Shown here: piece after piece, positions 34,701 through 46,157 of the stretch
Layout of the letters: every line of letters begins with the position of its first letter
Position numbering within the stretch: the first letter of the stretch is position 1
Assembly (NCBI GenBank): GCA_029215795.1
Contig: JARDYH010000022.1
Coordinates: 240,961 to 304,960 of the forward strand
DNA length: 64,000 nt
Direction: 5' to 3'
From: Anniella stebbinsi
Lineage: Eukaryota > Chordata > Lepidosauria > Squamata > Anniellidae
The notes under the pieces: model-generated
Seen by the model: the letters and a program-made list of their open reading frames with translations, nothing else
The model's database searches: none
What the model was told of the DNA's origin: nothing
Program-made: the position numbers and the translations under genes

Positions 34701-37700
34701 CTAGGGGAAGAATGGGAAGTCTAGGGGAAGAAGGGGAAGTACAGAGGGAAGGTGAAGTCTAGGGGAAGTCTAGGGAAAGAAGGGGAAGTATAGGGTAAGT
34801 CTCGGGGAAGAAGGGGAAGTCTAGGGGAAGAAGGGGAAGTCTAGGGGAAGAAGGGGAAGTCTAGGGCAAGAAGGGGAAGTCTAGGGGAAGAAGGGGAAGT
34901 ACAGAGGGAAGGGGAAGTCTAGGGGAAGTCTAGGGAAAGAAGGGGAAGTATAGGGGAAGTCTCGGGGAAGAAGGGAAGTCTAGGGGAAGAAGGGGAAGTC
35001 TAGGGGAAGAAGGGGAAGTATAAAGGGAAGGGGAAGTCTAGGGGAAGTCTCGGGGAAGAAGGGAAGTCTAGGGGAAGAAGGGGAAGTCTAGGGGAAGAAG
35101 GGGAAGTATAAAGGGAAGGGGAAGTCTAGGGGAAGTCTAGGGGAAGAAGGGGAAGTATAGAGGGAAGGGGAAGTCTAGGGGAAGTCTAGGAGAAGAAGGG
35201 GAAGTCTAGGGGAAATCTAGAGGAAGAAGGGGAAGTATAGAGGGAAGGGGAAGTCTAATGGAAGAAGGGGAAGTATAGAGGGAAGGGGAAGTCTAGGGGA
35301 AGTCTAGGGGAAGAGGGGGAAGTCTAGGGGAAGAAGGGGAAGTCTAGGGGAAGAAGGGGAAGTCTAGGGGAAGAAGGGGAAGTACAGAGGGAAGGGGAAG
35401 TCTAGGGGAAGTCTAGGGGAAGAAGGGGAAGTCTAGGGGAAGTCTAGGGGAAGCAGGGGAAGTCTAGGGGAAGTCTAGGGGAAGAAGGGGAAGTATAGAG
35501 GGAAGGGGAAGTCTAGGGGAAGAAGGGGAAGTCTAGGGGAAGAAGGGGAAGTCTAGGGGAAGAAGGGGAAGTCTAGGGGAAGAAGGGGAAGTATAGAGGG
35601 AAGGGGAAGTCTAGGGGAAGTCTAGGGAAAGAAGGGGAAGTATAGAGGGAAGGGGAAGTCTAGGGGAAGTCTAGGGGAAGAAGGGGAAGTCTAGGGGAAG
35701 AAGGGGAAGTCTAGAGGAAGGAGGGGAAGTATAGAGGGAAGGGGAAGTCTAGGGGAAGAAGGGGAAGTCTAGGGGAAGAAGGGGAAGTCTAGGGGAAGTC
35801 TAGGGGAAGAAGGGGAAGTATAGAGGGAAGGGGAAGTCTAGGGGAAGAAGGGGAAGTCTTGGAGAAGAAGGGGAAGTCTAGGGGAAGAAGGGGAAGTCTA
35901 GGGGAGGAAGGGGAAGTCTAGGGGAAGAAGGGGAAGTACAGAGGGAAGAGGAAGTCTAGGGGAAGTCTAGGGGAAGAGGGGGAAGTCTAGGGGAAGAAGG
36001 GGAAGTCTAGGGGAAGAAGGGGAAGTCTAGGGGAAGTCTAGGGAAAGAAGGGGAAGTATAGGGGAAGTCTCGGGGAAGAAGGGGAAGTCTAGGGGAAGAA
36101 GGGGAAGTCTAAGGGAAGTCTAGGGGAAGAAGGGGAAGTACAGAGGGAAGGGGAAGTCTAGGGGAAGTCTAGGGAAAGAAGGGGAAGTATAGGGGAAGTC
36201 TCGGGGAAAAAGGGAAGTCTAGGGGAAGAAGGGGAAGTCTAGGGGAAGAAGGGTTAGTCTAGGGGAAGTCTAGGGGAAGAAGGGGAAGTATAGAGGGAAG
36301 GGGAAGTCTAGGGGAAGTCTAGGGGAAGAATGGGAAGTCTAGGGGAAGTCTAGGGGAAGAAGGGGAAGTATAGAGGGAAGGGAAAGTCTAGGGGAAGAAG
36401 GGGAAGTACAGAGGGAAGGGGAAGTCTAGGGGAAGAAGGGGAATTCTAGGGGAAGAAGGGGAAGTATAGAGTGAAGGGGAAGTCTAGGGGAAGTCTACGG
36501 GAAGAAAAGGAAGTATAGAGGGAAGGGGAAGTCTAGGGGAAGTCTAGGGGAAGAAGGGGAAGTATAGAGGGAAGGGGAAGTCTAGGGGAAGTCTAGGGGA
36601 AGAAGGGGAAGTATAGAGGGAAGGGGAAGTCTAGGGGAAGAAGGGGAACTCTAGGGGAAGAAGAGGAAGTCTAGGGGAAGAAGGGGAAGTATAGGGGAAG
36701 TCTCGGGGAAGAAGGGAAGTCTAGGGGAAGAAGGGGAAGTCTAGGGGAAGAAGGGGAAGTATAGAGTGAAGGGGAAGTCTAGGGGAAGTCTAGGGGAAGA
36801 AGGGGAAGTATAGAGGGAAGGGGAATTCTAGGGGAAGTCTAGGGGAAGAAGGGGAATTATAGAGGGAAGGGGAAGACTAGGGGAAGTCTAGGGGAAGAAG
36901 GGGAAGTATAGAGGGAAGGGGAAGTCTAGGGGAAGAAGGGGAAGTCTAGGGGAAGAAGGGGAAGTCTAGGGGAAGAAGGGGAAATATAGAGGGAAGGGGA
37001 AGTCTAGGGGAAGATGGGGAAGTATAGAGGGAAGGGGAAGTCTAGTGGAAGAAGGGGAAGTCTTTGGGAAGTCTAGGGGAGGAAAAGGAAGTATAGAGGG
37101 AAGGGGAAGTCTAATGGAAGAAGGAGAAGTATAGAGGGAAGGGGAAGTCTAGGGGAAGTCTAGGAGAAGAAGGGGAAGTCTAGGGGAAGACTAGGGAAGA
37201 AGGGGAAGTATAGAGGGAAGGGGAAGTGTAGGGGAAGTCTTGGGGAAGAAGGGGAAGTCTAGGGGAAGAAAGGGAAGTCTAGGGGAAGAAGGGGAAGTCT
37301 AGGGGAAGAAGGGGAAGTATAGAGGGAAGGGGAAGTCAAGGGGAAGAAGGGGAAGTCTAGGGGAAGAAGGGGAAGTATAGAGGCAAGGGGAAGTCTAGGG
37401 GAAGAAGGGGAAGTATAGAGGGAAGGGGAAGTCTAGGGGAAGAAGAGGAAGTCTAGGGGAAGAATGGGAAGTCTAGGGGAAGAAAGGGAAGTATAGAGGA
37501 AGGGGAAGTCTAGGGGAAGAAGGGGAAGTATAAAGGGAAGGGGAAGTCTAGGGGAAGTCTAGGGGAAGAAGGGGAAGTCTAGGGGAAATCTAGAGGAAGA
37601 AGGGGAAGTATAGAGGGAAGGGGAAGTCTAATGGAAGAAGAGGAAGTATAGAGGGAAGGGGAAGTCTAGGGGAAGTCTAGGGGAAGAAGGGGAAGTCTAG

Positions 37701-38018
37701 GGGAAGTCTAGGGGAAGAAGGGAAAGTATAGAGGGATGGGGAAGTCTAGGGGAAGTCTAGGGGAAAAAGGGGAAGTCTAGGGGAAGAAGGGGAAGTATAG
37801 AGGGAAGGGGAAGTCTAGGGGAAGAAGGGGAAGTCTAGGGGAAGAAGGGGACGTACAGAGGGAATGGGAAGTCTAGGGGAAGAAGGGGAAGTATAGAGTG
37901 AAGGGGTAGTCTAGGGGAAGTCTAGGGGAAGAAGGGGAAGTACAGAGGGAAGGGGAAGTCTAGGGGAAGTCTAGGGGAAGAAGGGGAAGTATAGAGGGAA
38001 GGGGAAGTCTAGGGGAAG
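31730..38018. repeat. HOR-1 copy 5 (cut off at its 3' end)
   Basis: Landmarks are AAGGCAAG at 31,730 and 33,727 (1,997 bp), GTCTTTGGG version a at 31,945, GGGCAAG at 34,867 and version b at 37,060. A 38-bp ABC-sized unit is missing near 36,030 (the GTACAGAGGG word expected there). The next AAGGCAAG would be expected near 38,083, but the text departs at about 38,019, where other copies read GTCTAGGGGAAGAAGG and this one reads GTCTAGGGGAAGTCTAGG. The array is thus broken about 64 bp before completing the unit. Confidence 0.9.
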
Positions 38019-39770
38019 TCTAGGGGAAGTCTAGGGGAAGAAGGGGACGTATAGGGGAAGAAGGGGAAGAAGGGGAAGAAGGGGAAGTCTAGGGGAAGAA
38101 GGGGACGTCTAGGTGAACAAAGGGACGTCTACGGGAAGAAGGGGAAGTCTAGGGGGAGAAGGGGAAGTGTAGGGGAAGAAGGGGAAGTCTAGGGGAAGAT
38201 GGGGACGTCTAGGGGAAGAAGGGGAAGTCTAGGGGAAGAAGGGGAAGAAGGGGAAGAAGGGGAAGTCTAGGGGAAGAAGGGGACGTCTAGGGGAAGAAGG
38301 GGACGTCTAGGTGAACAAGGGGACGTCTACGGGAAGAAGGGGAAGTCTAGGGGAAGTCTAGAGGAAGAAGGGGAAGTCTAGGGGAAGAAGGGGAAGTCTA
38401 GGGGAAGAAGGGGAAGTCTAGGGGAAGAAGGGGAAGTCTTGGGGAAGAAGGGAATGTCTAGGGGAAGTAGGGGAAGAAGGTGAAGTATAGGGGAAGAAGG
38501 GGAAGTCTAGGGGAAGAAGGGGAAGAAGGGGAAGTCTAGGGGAAGAAATGGAAGTCTAGGGGAAGAAGGGGAAGTCTAGGGGAAGAAGGGGAAGAAGGGG
38601 AAGTCTAGGGGAAGAAGAGGACATCTAAGGGTAGTAGGGGAAGAAAGGGAAGTTTAGGGGAAGAAGGGGAAGTCTAGGGGAAGAAGGGGAAGAAGGGGAA
38701 GTTTAGGGGAAGAAGGGGATGTCTAGGGGAAGAAGGGGAAGTCTAGGGGAAGAAGGGGAAGAAGGGGAAGTCTAGGGGAAGAAGGGGAAGTCTAGGAGAA
38801 GAAGGGGAAGTCTAGGGGAAGTATAGGGGAAGAAGGGGAAGTATAGAGGGAAGGGGAAGTCTAGGGGAAGAAGGGGAAGTCTAGAGGAAGAAGGGGACGT
38901 CTAGGGGAAGAAGGGGAAGCCTAGGGGAAGAAGGGGGAATCTAGGGGAAGAAGGGGAAGTCTAGGGGAAGATGGGGAAGTCTTGGGGAAGAAGGGGAAGA
39001 AGGGGAAGTCTAGGGGAAGAAGGGGAAGAAGGGGAAGAAGGGGAAGTGCAGGGGAAGAAGGGGAAGTCTAGGGGAAGAAGGGGAAGTCTAGGGGAAGAAG
39101 GGGAAGTCTAGGGGAAGAAGGGGAAGAAGGGGAAGTCTAGGGGAAGAAGGGGAAGTCTAGGGGAAGAAGGGGAAGAAGGGGAAGTCTAGGGGAAGAAGGG
39201 GAAGTCTAGGGGAAGAAGGGGAGGTCTAGGGGAAGAAGGGGAAGAAGGGGAAGTCTAGGGGAAGAAGGGGAAGTCTAGGGGAAAAAGAGGACGTCTAGGG
39301 GTAGTAGGGGAAGAAAGGGAAGTCTAGGGGAAGAAGGGGAAGTCTAGGGGAAGAAGGGGAAGTCTAGGGGAAGAAGGGGAAGTCTAGGGGAAGTAGGGGA
39401 AGAAGGGGAAGTCTAGGGGAAGAAGGGGAAGAAGGGGAAGTCTGGGGGAAGAAGGGGAAGTCTAGGGGAAGAAGAGGAAGAAGTTGAAGTCTAGGGGAAG
39501 AAGGGGAGGTCTAGGGGAAGATGGGGAAATCTAGGGGAAGAAAGGGAAGTATAGGGGAAGTATAGGGGAAGTCTAGGGGAAGAAGGGGAAGTCTAGGGGA
39601 AGAAGGGGAAGTCTAGGGGAAGAAGGGAAAGAATGGGAAGTCTAGGGGAAGAAGGGGAAGAAGTTGAAGTCTAGGGGAAGAAGGGGAGGTCTAGGGGAAG
39701 ATGGGGAAGTCTAGGGGAAGAAAGGGAAGTATAGGGGAAGTATAGGGGAAGTATAGGGGAAGAAGGGGAA
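38019..39770. repeat. Island of altered repeat grammar (B-B runs, C-poor, GACGTC-rich)
   Basis: Here B follows B head-to-tail, giving uninterrupted 35-bp purine tracts at 38,053-38,087, 38,231-38,265 and 39,012-39,046, among others. The C word, normally present every 40-60 bp, appears clearly only once, near 38,840. Other local features are GACGTCTAGG, GTGAACAA and GAAGTTGAAG. Two internal duplications are visible: GTCTAGGTGAAC at 38,107 and 38,305 (198 bp apart), and AAGTTGAAG at 39,481 and 39,661 (exactly 180 bp apart). No coding frame or unique sequence is present. It separates HOR-1 from HOR-2. Confidence 0.88.
38053..38087. other. Polypurine mirror-repeat tract (H-DNA and G4 potential)
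   Basis: This is a 35-bp run of A and G only, built from three and a half B words. GAAGGGGAAGAAGGGGAAG reads the same backwards, so the tract is a mirror repeat, which is the known requirement for intramolecular triplex (H-DNA). It also contains four GGGG runs separated by 5-nt loops, which fits the G3+N1-7 quadruplex pattern. The 19-bp core mirror recurs wherever B sits between two words, so this is only the longest type. Confidence 0.7.
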
Positions 39771-40132
39771 GTCTAGGGGAAGAAGGGGAAGTCTAGGGGA
39801 AGAAGGGGAAGTCTAGGGCAAGAAGGGGAAGTCTAGGGGAAGAAGGGGAAGTACAGAGGGAAGGGGAAGTCTAGGGGAAGTCTAGGGAAAGAAGGGGAAG
39901 TATAGGGGAAGTCTTGGGGAAGAAGGGAAGTCTAGGGGAAGAAGGGGAAGTCTAGGGGAAGAAGGGGAAGTATAAAGGGAAGGGGAAGTCTAGGGGAAGT
40001 CTAGGGGAAGAAGGGGAAGTATAGAGGGAAGGGGAAGTCTAGGGGAAGAAGGGGAAGTCTAGAGGAAGAAGGGGAAGTCCAGGGGAAGAAGGGGAAGTCT
40101 AGGGGAAGAAGGGGAAGTCTAGGGGAAGAAGG
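39771..40132. repeat. Chimeric junction segment opening HOR-2
   Basis: The segment resumes HOR-1 text at its GGGCAAG landmark (39,819; HOR-1 equivalents 13,721, 19,144, 28,727 and 34,867), followed by GTACAGAGGG, CTAGGGAAAG, GTATAGGGGAAGTCTTGGGG and GTATAAAGGG, the order at about 13,720-13,980. It then passes, within identical AABC words near 40,020, into the GTCTAGAGG/GTCCAGGGG text that precedes AAGGCAAG. Late and early HOR-1 landmarks that are normally kilobases apart are therefore joined. Confidence 0.8.
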
Positions 40133-43100
40133 CAAGTATAGAGGGACGGGGAAGTCTAGGGGAAGTCTAGGGGAAGAAGGGGAAGTATAGAGGGAAGGGG
40201 AAGTCTAGGGGTAGTCTAGGGGAAGAAGGGGAAGTATAGAGGGAAAGGGAAGTCTAGGGGAAGAAGGGGAAGTCTAGGGGAAGAAGGGGAAGTCTAGGGG
40301 AAGAAGGGGAAGTCTAGGGGAAGAAGGGGAAGTATAGAGGGAAGGGGAAGTATAGGGGAAGTCTAAGGAAAGAAGGGGAAGTATAGAGGGAAGGGGAAGT
40401 CTAGGGGAAGTCTAGGGGAAGAAGGGGAAGTCTAGGGGAAGAAGGGGAAGTCTAGAGGAAGAAGGGGAAGTATAGAGGGAAGGGGAAGTCTAGGGGAAGT
40501 CTAGGGGAAGAAGGGGAAGTACAGAGGGAAGGGGAAGTCTAGGGGAAGTCTAGGGAAAGAAGGGGAAGTATAGGGGAAGTCTCGGGGAAGAAGGGGAAGT
40601 CTAGGGGAAGAAGGGGAAGTCTAAGGGAAGTCTAGGGGAAGAAGGGGAAGTACAGAGGGAAGGGGAAGTCTAGGGGAAGAAGAGGAAGTCTAGGGGAAGA
40701 AGGGGAAGTCTAGGGGAAGAAGGGGAAGTATAGGAGGAAGGGGAAGTCTAGGGGAAGAAGGGGAAGTATAGAGGGAAGGGGAAGTCTAGGGGAAGTCTAG
40801 GGGAAGAAGGGGAAGACTAGGGGAAGTCTAGGGGAAGCAGGGGAAGTATAGAGGGAAGGGAAAGTCTAATGGAAGAAGGGGAAGTATAGAGGGAAGAGGA
40901 AGTCTAGGGGAAGAAGGGGAAGTCTAGGGGAAGAAGGGGAAGTCTAGGGGAACAAGGGGAAGTAGAGAGGGAAGGGGAAGTCTAGAGGAAGTCTAGGGGA
41001 AGAAGGGGAAGTATAGAGGGAAGGGAAGTCTAGGGGAAGTCTAGGGGAAGAAGGGGAAGTCTAGGGGAAGCAGGGGAAGTATAGAGGGAAGGGGAAGTCT
41101 AGGGGAAGAAGGGGAAGTCTAAGGGAAGAAGGGGAAGTCTAGGGGAAGAAGGGGAAGTATAGAGGGAAGGGGAAGTCTAGGGGAAGAAGAGGAAGTCTAG
41201 GGGAAGAAGGGGAAGTCTAGGGGAAGAAGGGGAAGTATAGAGGGAAGGGGAAGTCTAGGGGAAGTAGGGGAAGTATAGAGGGAAGGGGAAGTCTAGGGGA
41301 AGTCTAGGGGAAGAAGGGGAAGTCTAGGGGAAGTCTAGGGGAAGAAGGGGAAGTATAGAGGGAAGGGGAAGTCTAATGGAAGAAGGGGAAGTATAGAGGG
41401 AAGGGGAAGTCTAGGGGAAGAAGGGGAAGTCTAGGGGAAGAAGGGGAAGTCTAGGGGAAGAAGGGGAAGTCTAGGGGAAGAAGGGGAAGTAGAGAGGGAA
41501 GGGGAAGTCTAGGGGAAGTCTCGGGGAAGAAGGGGAAGTATAGAGGGAAGGGAAGTCTAGGGGAAGTCTAGGGGAAGAAGGGGAAGTATAGAGGGAAGGG
41601 GAAGTCTAGGGGAAGAAGGGGAAGTCTAGGGGAAGAAGGGGAAGTCTAGGGGAAGAAGGGGAAGTATAGAGGGAAGAGAAAGTCTAGGGGAAGAAGGGGA
41701 AGTATAGAGGGAAGGGGAAGTCTAGGGGAAGTCTAGGGGAAGAAGTGGAAGTCTAGGGGAAGAAGGGGAAGTCTAGGGGAAGAAGAGGAAGTATAGAGGG
41801 AAGGGGAAGTCTAGGGGAAAAAGGGGAAGTCTAGGGGAAGAAGGGGAAGTCTAGGGGAAGAAGGGGAAGTCTAGGGGAAGAAGGGGAAGTAGAGAGGGAA
41901 GGGGAAGTCTAGGGGAAGTCTAGGGGAAGAATGGGAAGTATAGAGGGAAGGGAAGTCTAGGGGAAGTCTAGGGGAAGAAGGGGAAGTATAGACGGAAGGG
42001 GAAGTCTAGGGGAAGAAGGGGAAGTCTAGGGGAAGAAGGGGAAGTATAGAGGGAAGAGAAAGTCTAGGGGAAGAAGGGGAAGTATAGAGGGAATGGGAAG
42101 TCTAGGGGAAGTCTAGGGGAAGAAGGGGAAGTCTAGGGGAAGAAGGGGAAGTATAGAGGGAAGAGAAAGTCTAGGGGAAGAAGGGGAAGTATAGACGGAA
42201 GGGGAAGTCTAGGTGAAGTCTAGGGGAAGAAGGGGAAGTATAGAGGGAAGGGGAAGTCTAGGGGAAGAAGGGGAAGTATAGAGGGAAGGGGAAGTCTAGG
42301 GGAAGTCTAGGGGAAGAAGGGGAAGTCTAGGCGAAGAAGGGGAAGTCTAGGGGAAGAACGGGAAGTATAGAGGGAAGGGGAAGTCTAGGGGAAGAAGGGG
42401 AAGTATAGAGGGAAGGGGAAGTCTAGGGGAAGTCTAGGGGAAGAAGGGGAAGTCTAGGGGAAGTCTAGGGGAAGCAGGGGAAGTATAGAGGGAAGGGGAA
42501 GTCTAATGGAAGAAGGGGAAGTATAGACGGAAGGGGAAGTCTAGGGGAAGAAGGGGAAGTCTAGGGGAAGAAGGGGAAGTCTAGGGGAAGAAGGGGAAGT
42601 AGAGAGGGAAGGGAAAGTCTAGGGGAAGTCTAGGGGAAGAAGGGGAAGTATAGAGGGAAGGGAAGTCTAGGGGAAGTCTAGGGGAAGAAGGGGACGTCTA
42701 GGGGAATTCTAGGGGAAGCAGGGGAAGTATAGAGGGAAGGGGAAGTATAGGGGAAGAAGGGGAAGTCTAAGGGAAGAAGGGGAAGTCTAGGGGAAGAAGG
42801 GGAAGTCTAAGGGAAGAAGAGGAAGTCTAGGGGAAGAAGGGGAAGTATAGAGGGAAGGGGAAGTCTAGGGGAAGAAGAGGAAGTCTAGGGGAAGAAGGGG
42901 AAGTCTAGGGGAAGAAGGGGAAGTATAGAGGGAAGGGGAAGTCTAGGGGAAGAAGGGGAAGTATAGAGGGAAGGGGAAGTCTAGGAGAAGTCTAGGGGAA
43001 GAAGGGGAAGACTAGGGGAAGTCTAGGGGAAGCAGGGGAAGTATAGAGGGAAGGGGAAGTCTAATGGAAGAAGGGGAAGTATAGAGGGAAGGGAAAGTCT

Positions 43101-46100
43101 AGGGGAAGAAGGGGAAGTCTAGGGGAAGAAGGGGAAGTCTAGGGGAAGAAGGGGAAGTAGAGAGGGAAGGTGAAGTCTAGGGGAAGTCTAGGGGAAGAAG
43201 GGGAAGTATAGAGGGAAGGGAAGTCTAGGGGAAGTCTAGGGGAAGAAGGGGAAGTCTAGGGGAAGCAGGGGAAGTATAGAGGGAAGGGGAAGTCTAGGGG
43301 AAGAAGGGGAAGTCTAAGGGAAGAAGGGGAAGTCTAGGGGAAGAAGGGGAAGTATAGAGGGAAGGGGAAGTCTAGGGGAAGAAGAGGAAGTCTAGGGGAA
43401 GAAGGGGAAGTCTAGGGGAAGAAGGGGAAGTATAGAGGGAAGGGGAAGTCTAGGGGAAGTAGGGGAAGTATAGAGGGAAGGGGAAGTCTAGGGGAAGTCT
43501 AGGGGAAGAAGGGGAAGTCTAGGGGAAGTCTAGGGGAAGAAGGGGAAGTATAGAGGGAAGGGGAAGTCTAATGGAAGAAGGGGAAGTATAGAGGGAAGGG
43601 GAAGTCTAGGGGAAGAAGGGGAAGTCTAGGGGAAGAAGGGGAAGTCTAGGGGAAGAAGGGGAAGTCTAGGGGAAGAAGGGGAAGTAGAGAGGGAAGGGGA
43701 AGTCTAGGGGAAGTCTCGGGGAAGAAGGGGAAGTATAGAGGGAAGGGAAGTCTAGGGGAAGTCTAGGGGAAGAAGGGGAAGTATAGAGGGAAGGGGAAGT
43801 CTAGGGGAAGAAGGGGAAGTCTAGGGGAAGAAGGGGAAGTCTAGGGGAAGAAGGGGAAGTATAGAGGGAAGAGAAAGTCTAGGGGAAGAAGGGGAAGTAT
43901 AGAGGGAAGGGGAAGTCTAGGGGAAGTCTAGGGGAAGAAGTGGAAGTCTAGGGGAAGAAGGGGAAGTCTAGGGGAAGAAGAGGAAGTATAGAGGGAAGGG
44001 GAAGTCTAGGGGAAAAAGGGGAAGTCTAGGGGAAGAAGGGGAAGTCTAGGGGAAGAAGGGGAAGTCTAGGGGAAGAAGGGGAAGTAGAGAGGGAAGGGGA
44101 AGTCTAGGGGAAGTCTAGGGGAAGAAGGGGAAGTATAGAGGGAAGGGAAGTCTAGGGGAAGTCTAGGGGAAGAAGGGGAAGTATAGACGGAAGGGGAAGT
44201 CTAGGGGAAGAAGGGGAAGTCTAGGGGAAGAAGGGGAAGTATAGAGGGAAGAGAAAGTCTAGGGGAAGAAGGGGAAGTATAGAGGGAATGGGAAGTCTAG
44301 GGGAAGTCTAGGGGAAGAAGGGGAAGTCTAGGGGAAGAAGGGGAAGTATAGAGGGAAGAGAAAGTCTAGGGGAAGAAGGGGAAGTATAGACGGAAGGGGA
44401 AGTCTAGGTGAAGTCTAGGGGAAGAAGGGGAAGTATAGAGGGAAGGGGAAGTCTAGGGGAAGAAGGGGAAGTATAGAGGGAAGGGGAAGTCTAGGGGAAG
44501 TCTAGGGGAAGAAGAGGAAGTCTAGGGGAAGAAGGGGAAGTCTAGGGGAAGAACGGGAAGTATAGAGGGAAGGGGAAGTCTAGGGGAAGAAAGGGAAGTA
44601 TAGAGGGAAGGGGAAGTCTAGGGGAAGTCTAGGGGAAGAAGGGGAAGTCTAGGGGAAGTCTAGGGGAAGCAGGGGAAGTATAGAGGGAAGGGGAAGTCTA
44701 ATGGAAGAAGGGGAAGTATAGACGGAAGGGGAAGTCTAGGGGAAGAAGGGGAAGTCTAGGGGAAGAAGGGGAAGTCTAGGGGAAGAAGGGGAAGTAGAGA
44801 GGGAAGGGAAAGTCTAGGGGAAGTCTAGGGGAAGAAGGGGAAGTATAGAGGGAAGGGAAGTCTAGGGGAAGTCTAGGGGAAGAAGGGGACGTCTAGGGGA
44901 ATTCTAGGGGAAGCAGGGGAAGTATAGAGGGAAGGGGAAGTATAGGGGAAGAAGGGGAAGTCTAAGGGAAGAAGGGGAAGTCTAGGGGAAGAAGGGGAAG
45001 TCTAAGGGAAGAAGAGGAAGTCTAGGGGAAGAAGGGGAAGTATAGAGGGAAGGGGAAGTCTAGGGGAAGAAGAGGAAGTCTAGGGGAAGAAGGGGAAGTC
45101 TAGGGGAAGAAGGGGAAGTATAGAGGGAAGGGGAAGTCTAGGGGAAGAAGGGGAAGTATAGAGGGAAGGGGAAGTCTAGGAGAAGTCTAGGGGAAGAAGG
45201 GGAAGACTAGGGGAAGTCTAGGGGAAGCAGGGGAAGTATAGAGGGAAGGGGAAGTCTAATGGAAGAAGGGGAAGTATAGAGGGAAGGGAAAGTCTAGGGG
45301 AAGAAGGGGAAGTCTAGGGGAAGAAGGGGAAGTCTAGGGGAAGAAGGGGAAGTAGAGAGGGAAGGTGAAGTCTAGGGGAAGTCTAGGGGAAGAAGGGGAA
45401 GTATAGAGGGAAGGGAAGTCTAGGGGAAGTCTAGGGGAAGAAGGGGAAGTCTAGGGGAAGTCTAGGGGAAGCAGGGGAAGTATAGAGGGAAGGGGAAGTC
45501 TAGGGGAAGAAGGGGAAGTCTAAGGAAGAAGGGGAAGTCTACGGGAAGAAGGGGAAGTATAGAGGGAAGGGGAAGTCTAGGGGAAGAAGAGGAAGTCTAG
45601 GGGAAGAAGGGGAAGTCTAGGGGAAGAAGGGGAAGTATAGAGGGAAGGGGAAGTCTAGGGGAAGAAGGGGAAGTATAGAGGGAAGGGGAAGTCTAGGGGA
45701 AGTCTAGGGGAAGAAGGGGAAGTCTAGGGGAAGTCTAGGGGAAGCAGGGGAAGTATAGAGGGAAGGGGAAGTCTAATGGAAGAAGGGGAAGTATAGAGGG
45801 AAGGGGAAGTCTAGGGGAAGAAGGGGAAGTCTAGGGGAAGAAGGGGAAGTCTAGGGGAAGAAGGGGAAGTAGAGTGGGAAGGGGAAGTCTAGGGGAAGTC
45901 TAGGGGAAGAAGGGGAAGTATAGAGGGAAGTGAAGTCTAGGGGAAGTCTAGGGGAAGAAGGGGAAGTATAGAGGGAAGGAGAAGTCTAGGGGAAGAAGGG
46001 GAAGTCTAGGGGAAGAAGGGGAAGTCTAGGGGAAGAAGGGGAAGTATAGAGGGAAGGGGAAGTCTAGGGGAAGAAGGGGAAGTCTAGAGGAAGAAGGGGA

Positions 46101-46157
46101 AGTCCAGGGGAAGAAGGGGAAGTCTAGGGGAAGAAGGGGAAGTCTAGGGGAAGAAGG
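40133..46157. repeat. HOR-2 copy I (6,025 bp)
   Basis: Phase is set at AAGGCAAG (C at 40,133; next at 46,158). Landmarks: TAAGGAAAG at 40,364, TAGGAGGAAGG at 40,731, and ACGTCTAGGGGAATTCTAGG with GAATTC at 42,704 and 44,899 (2,195 bp apart). Typical variants are GTAGAGAGGG, GAGAAAGTCTA, GTATAGACGG, GTCTAATGGAAG and AGGGAAGGGAAGTCTA. The first 500 bp match the left domain at offset 31,053. Copy II repeats the text with 6,025 bp spacing before about 42,260 and 5,987 bp spacing after it. Confidence 0.9.

Noticed and set aside
38019..39770. Insertion of a transposon or unique sequence between the two arrays
   Set aside because: The island is made of the same words with B-B runs; there are no terminal inverted repeats, target-site duplications, open frame or non-repetitive bases.
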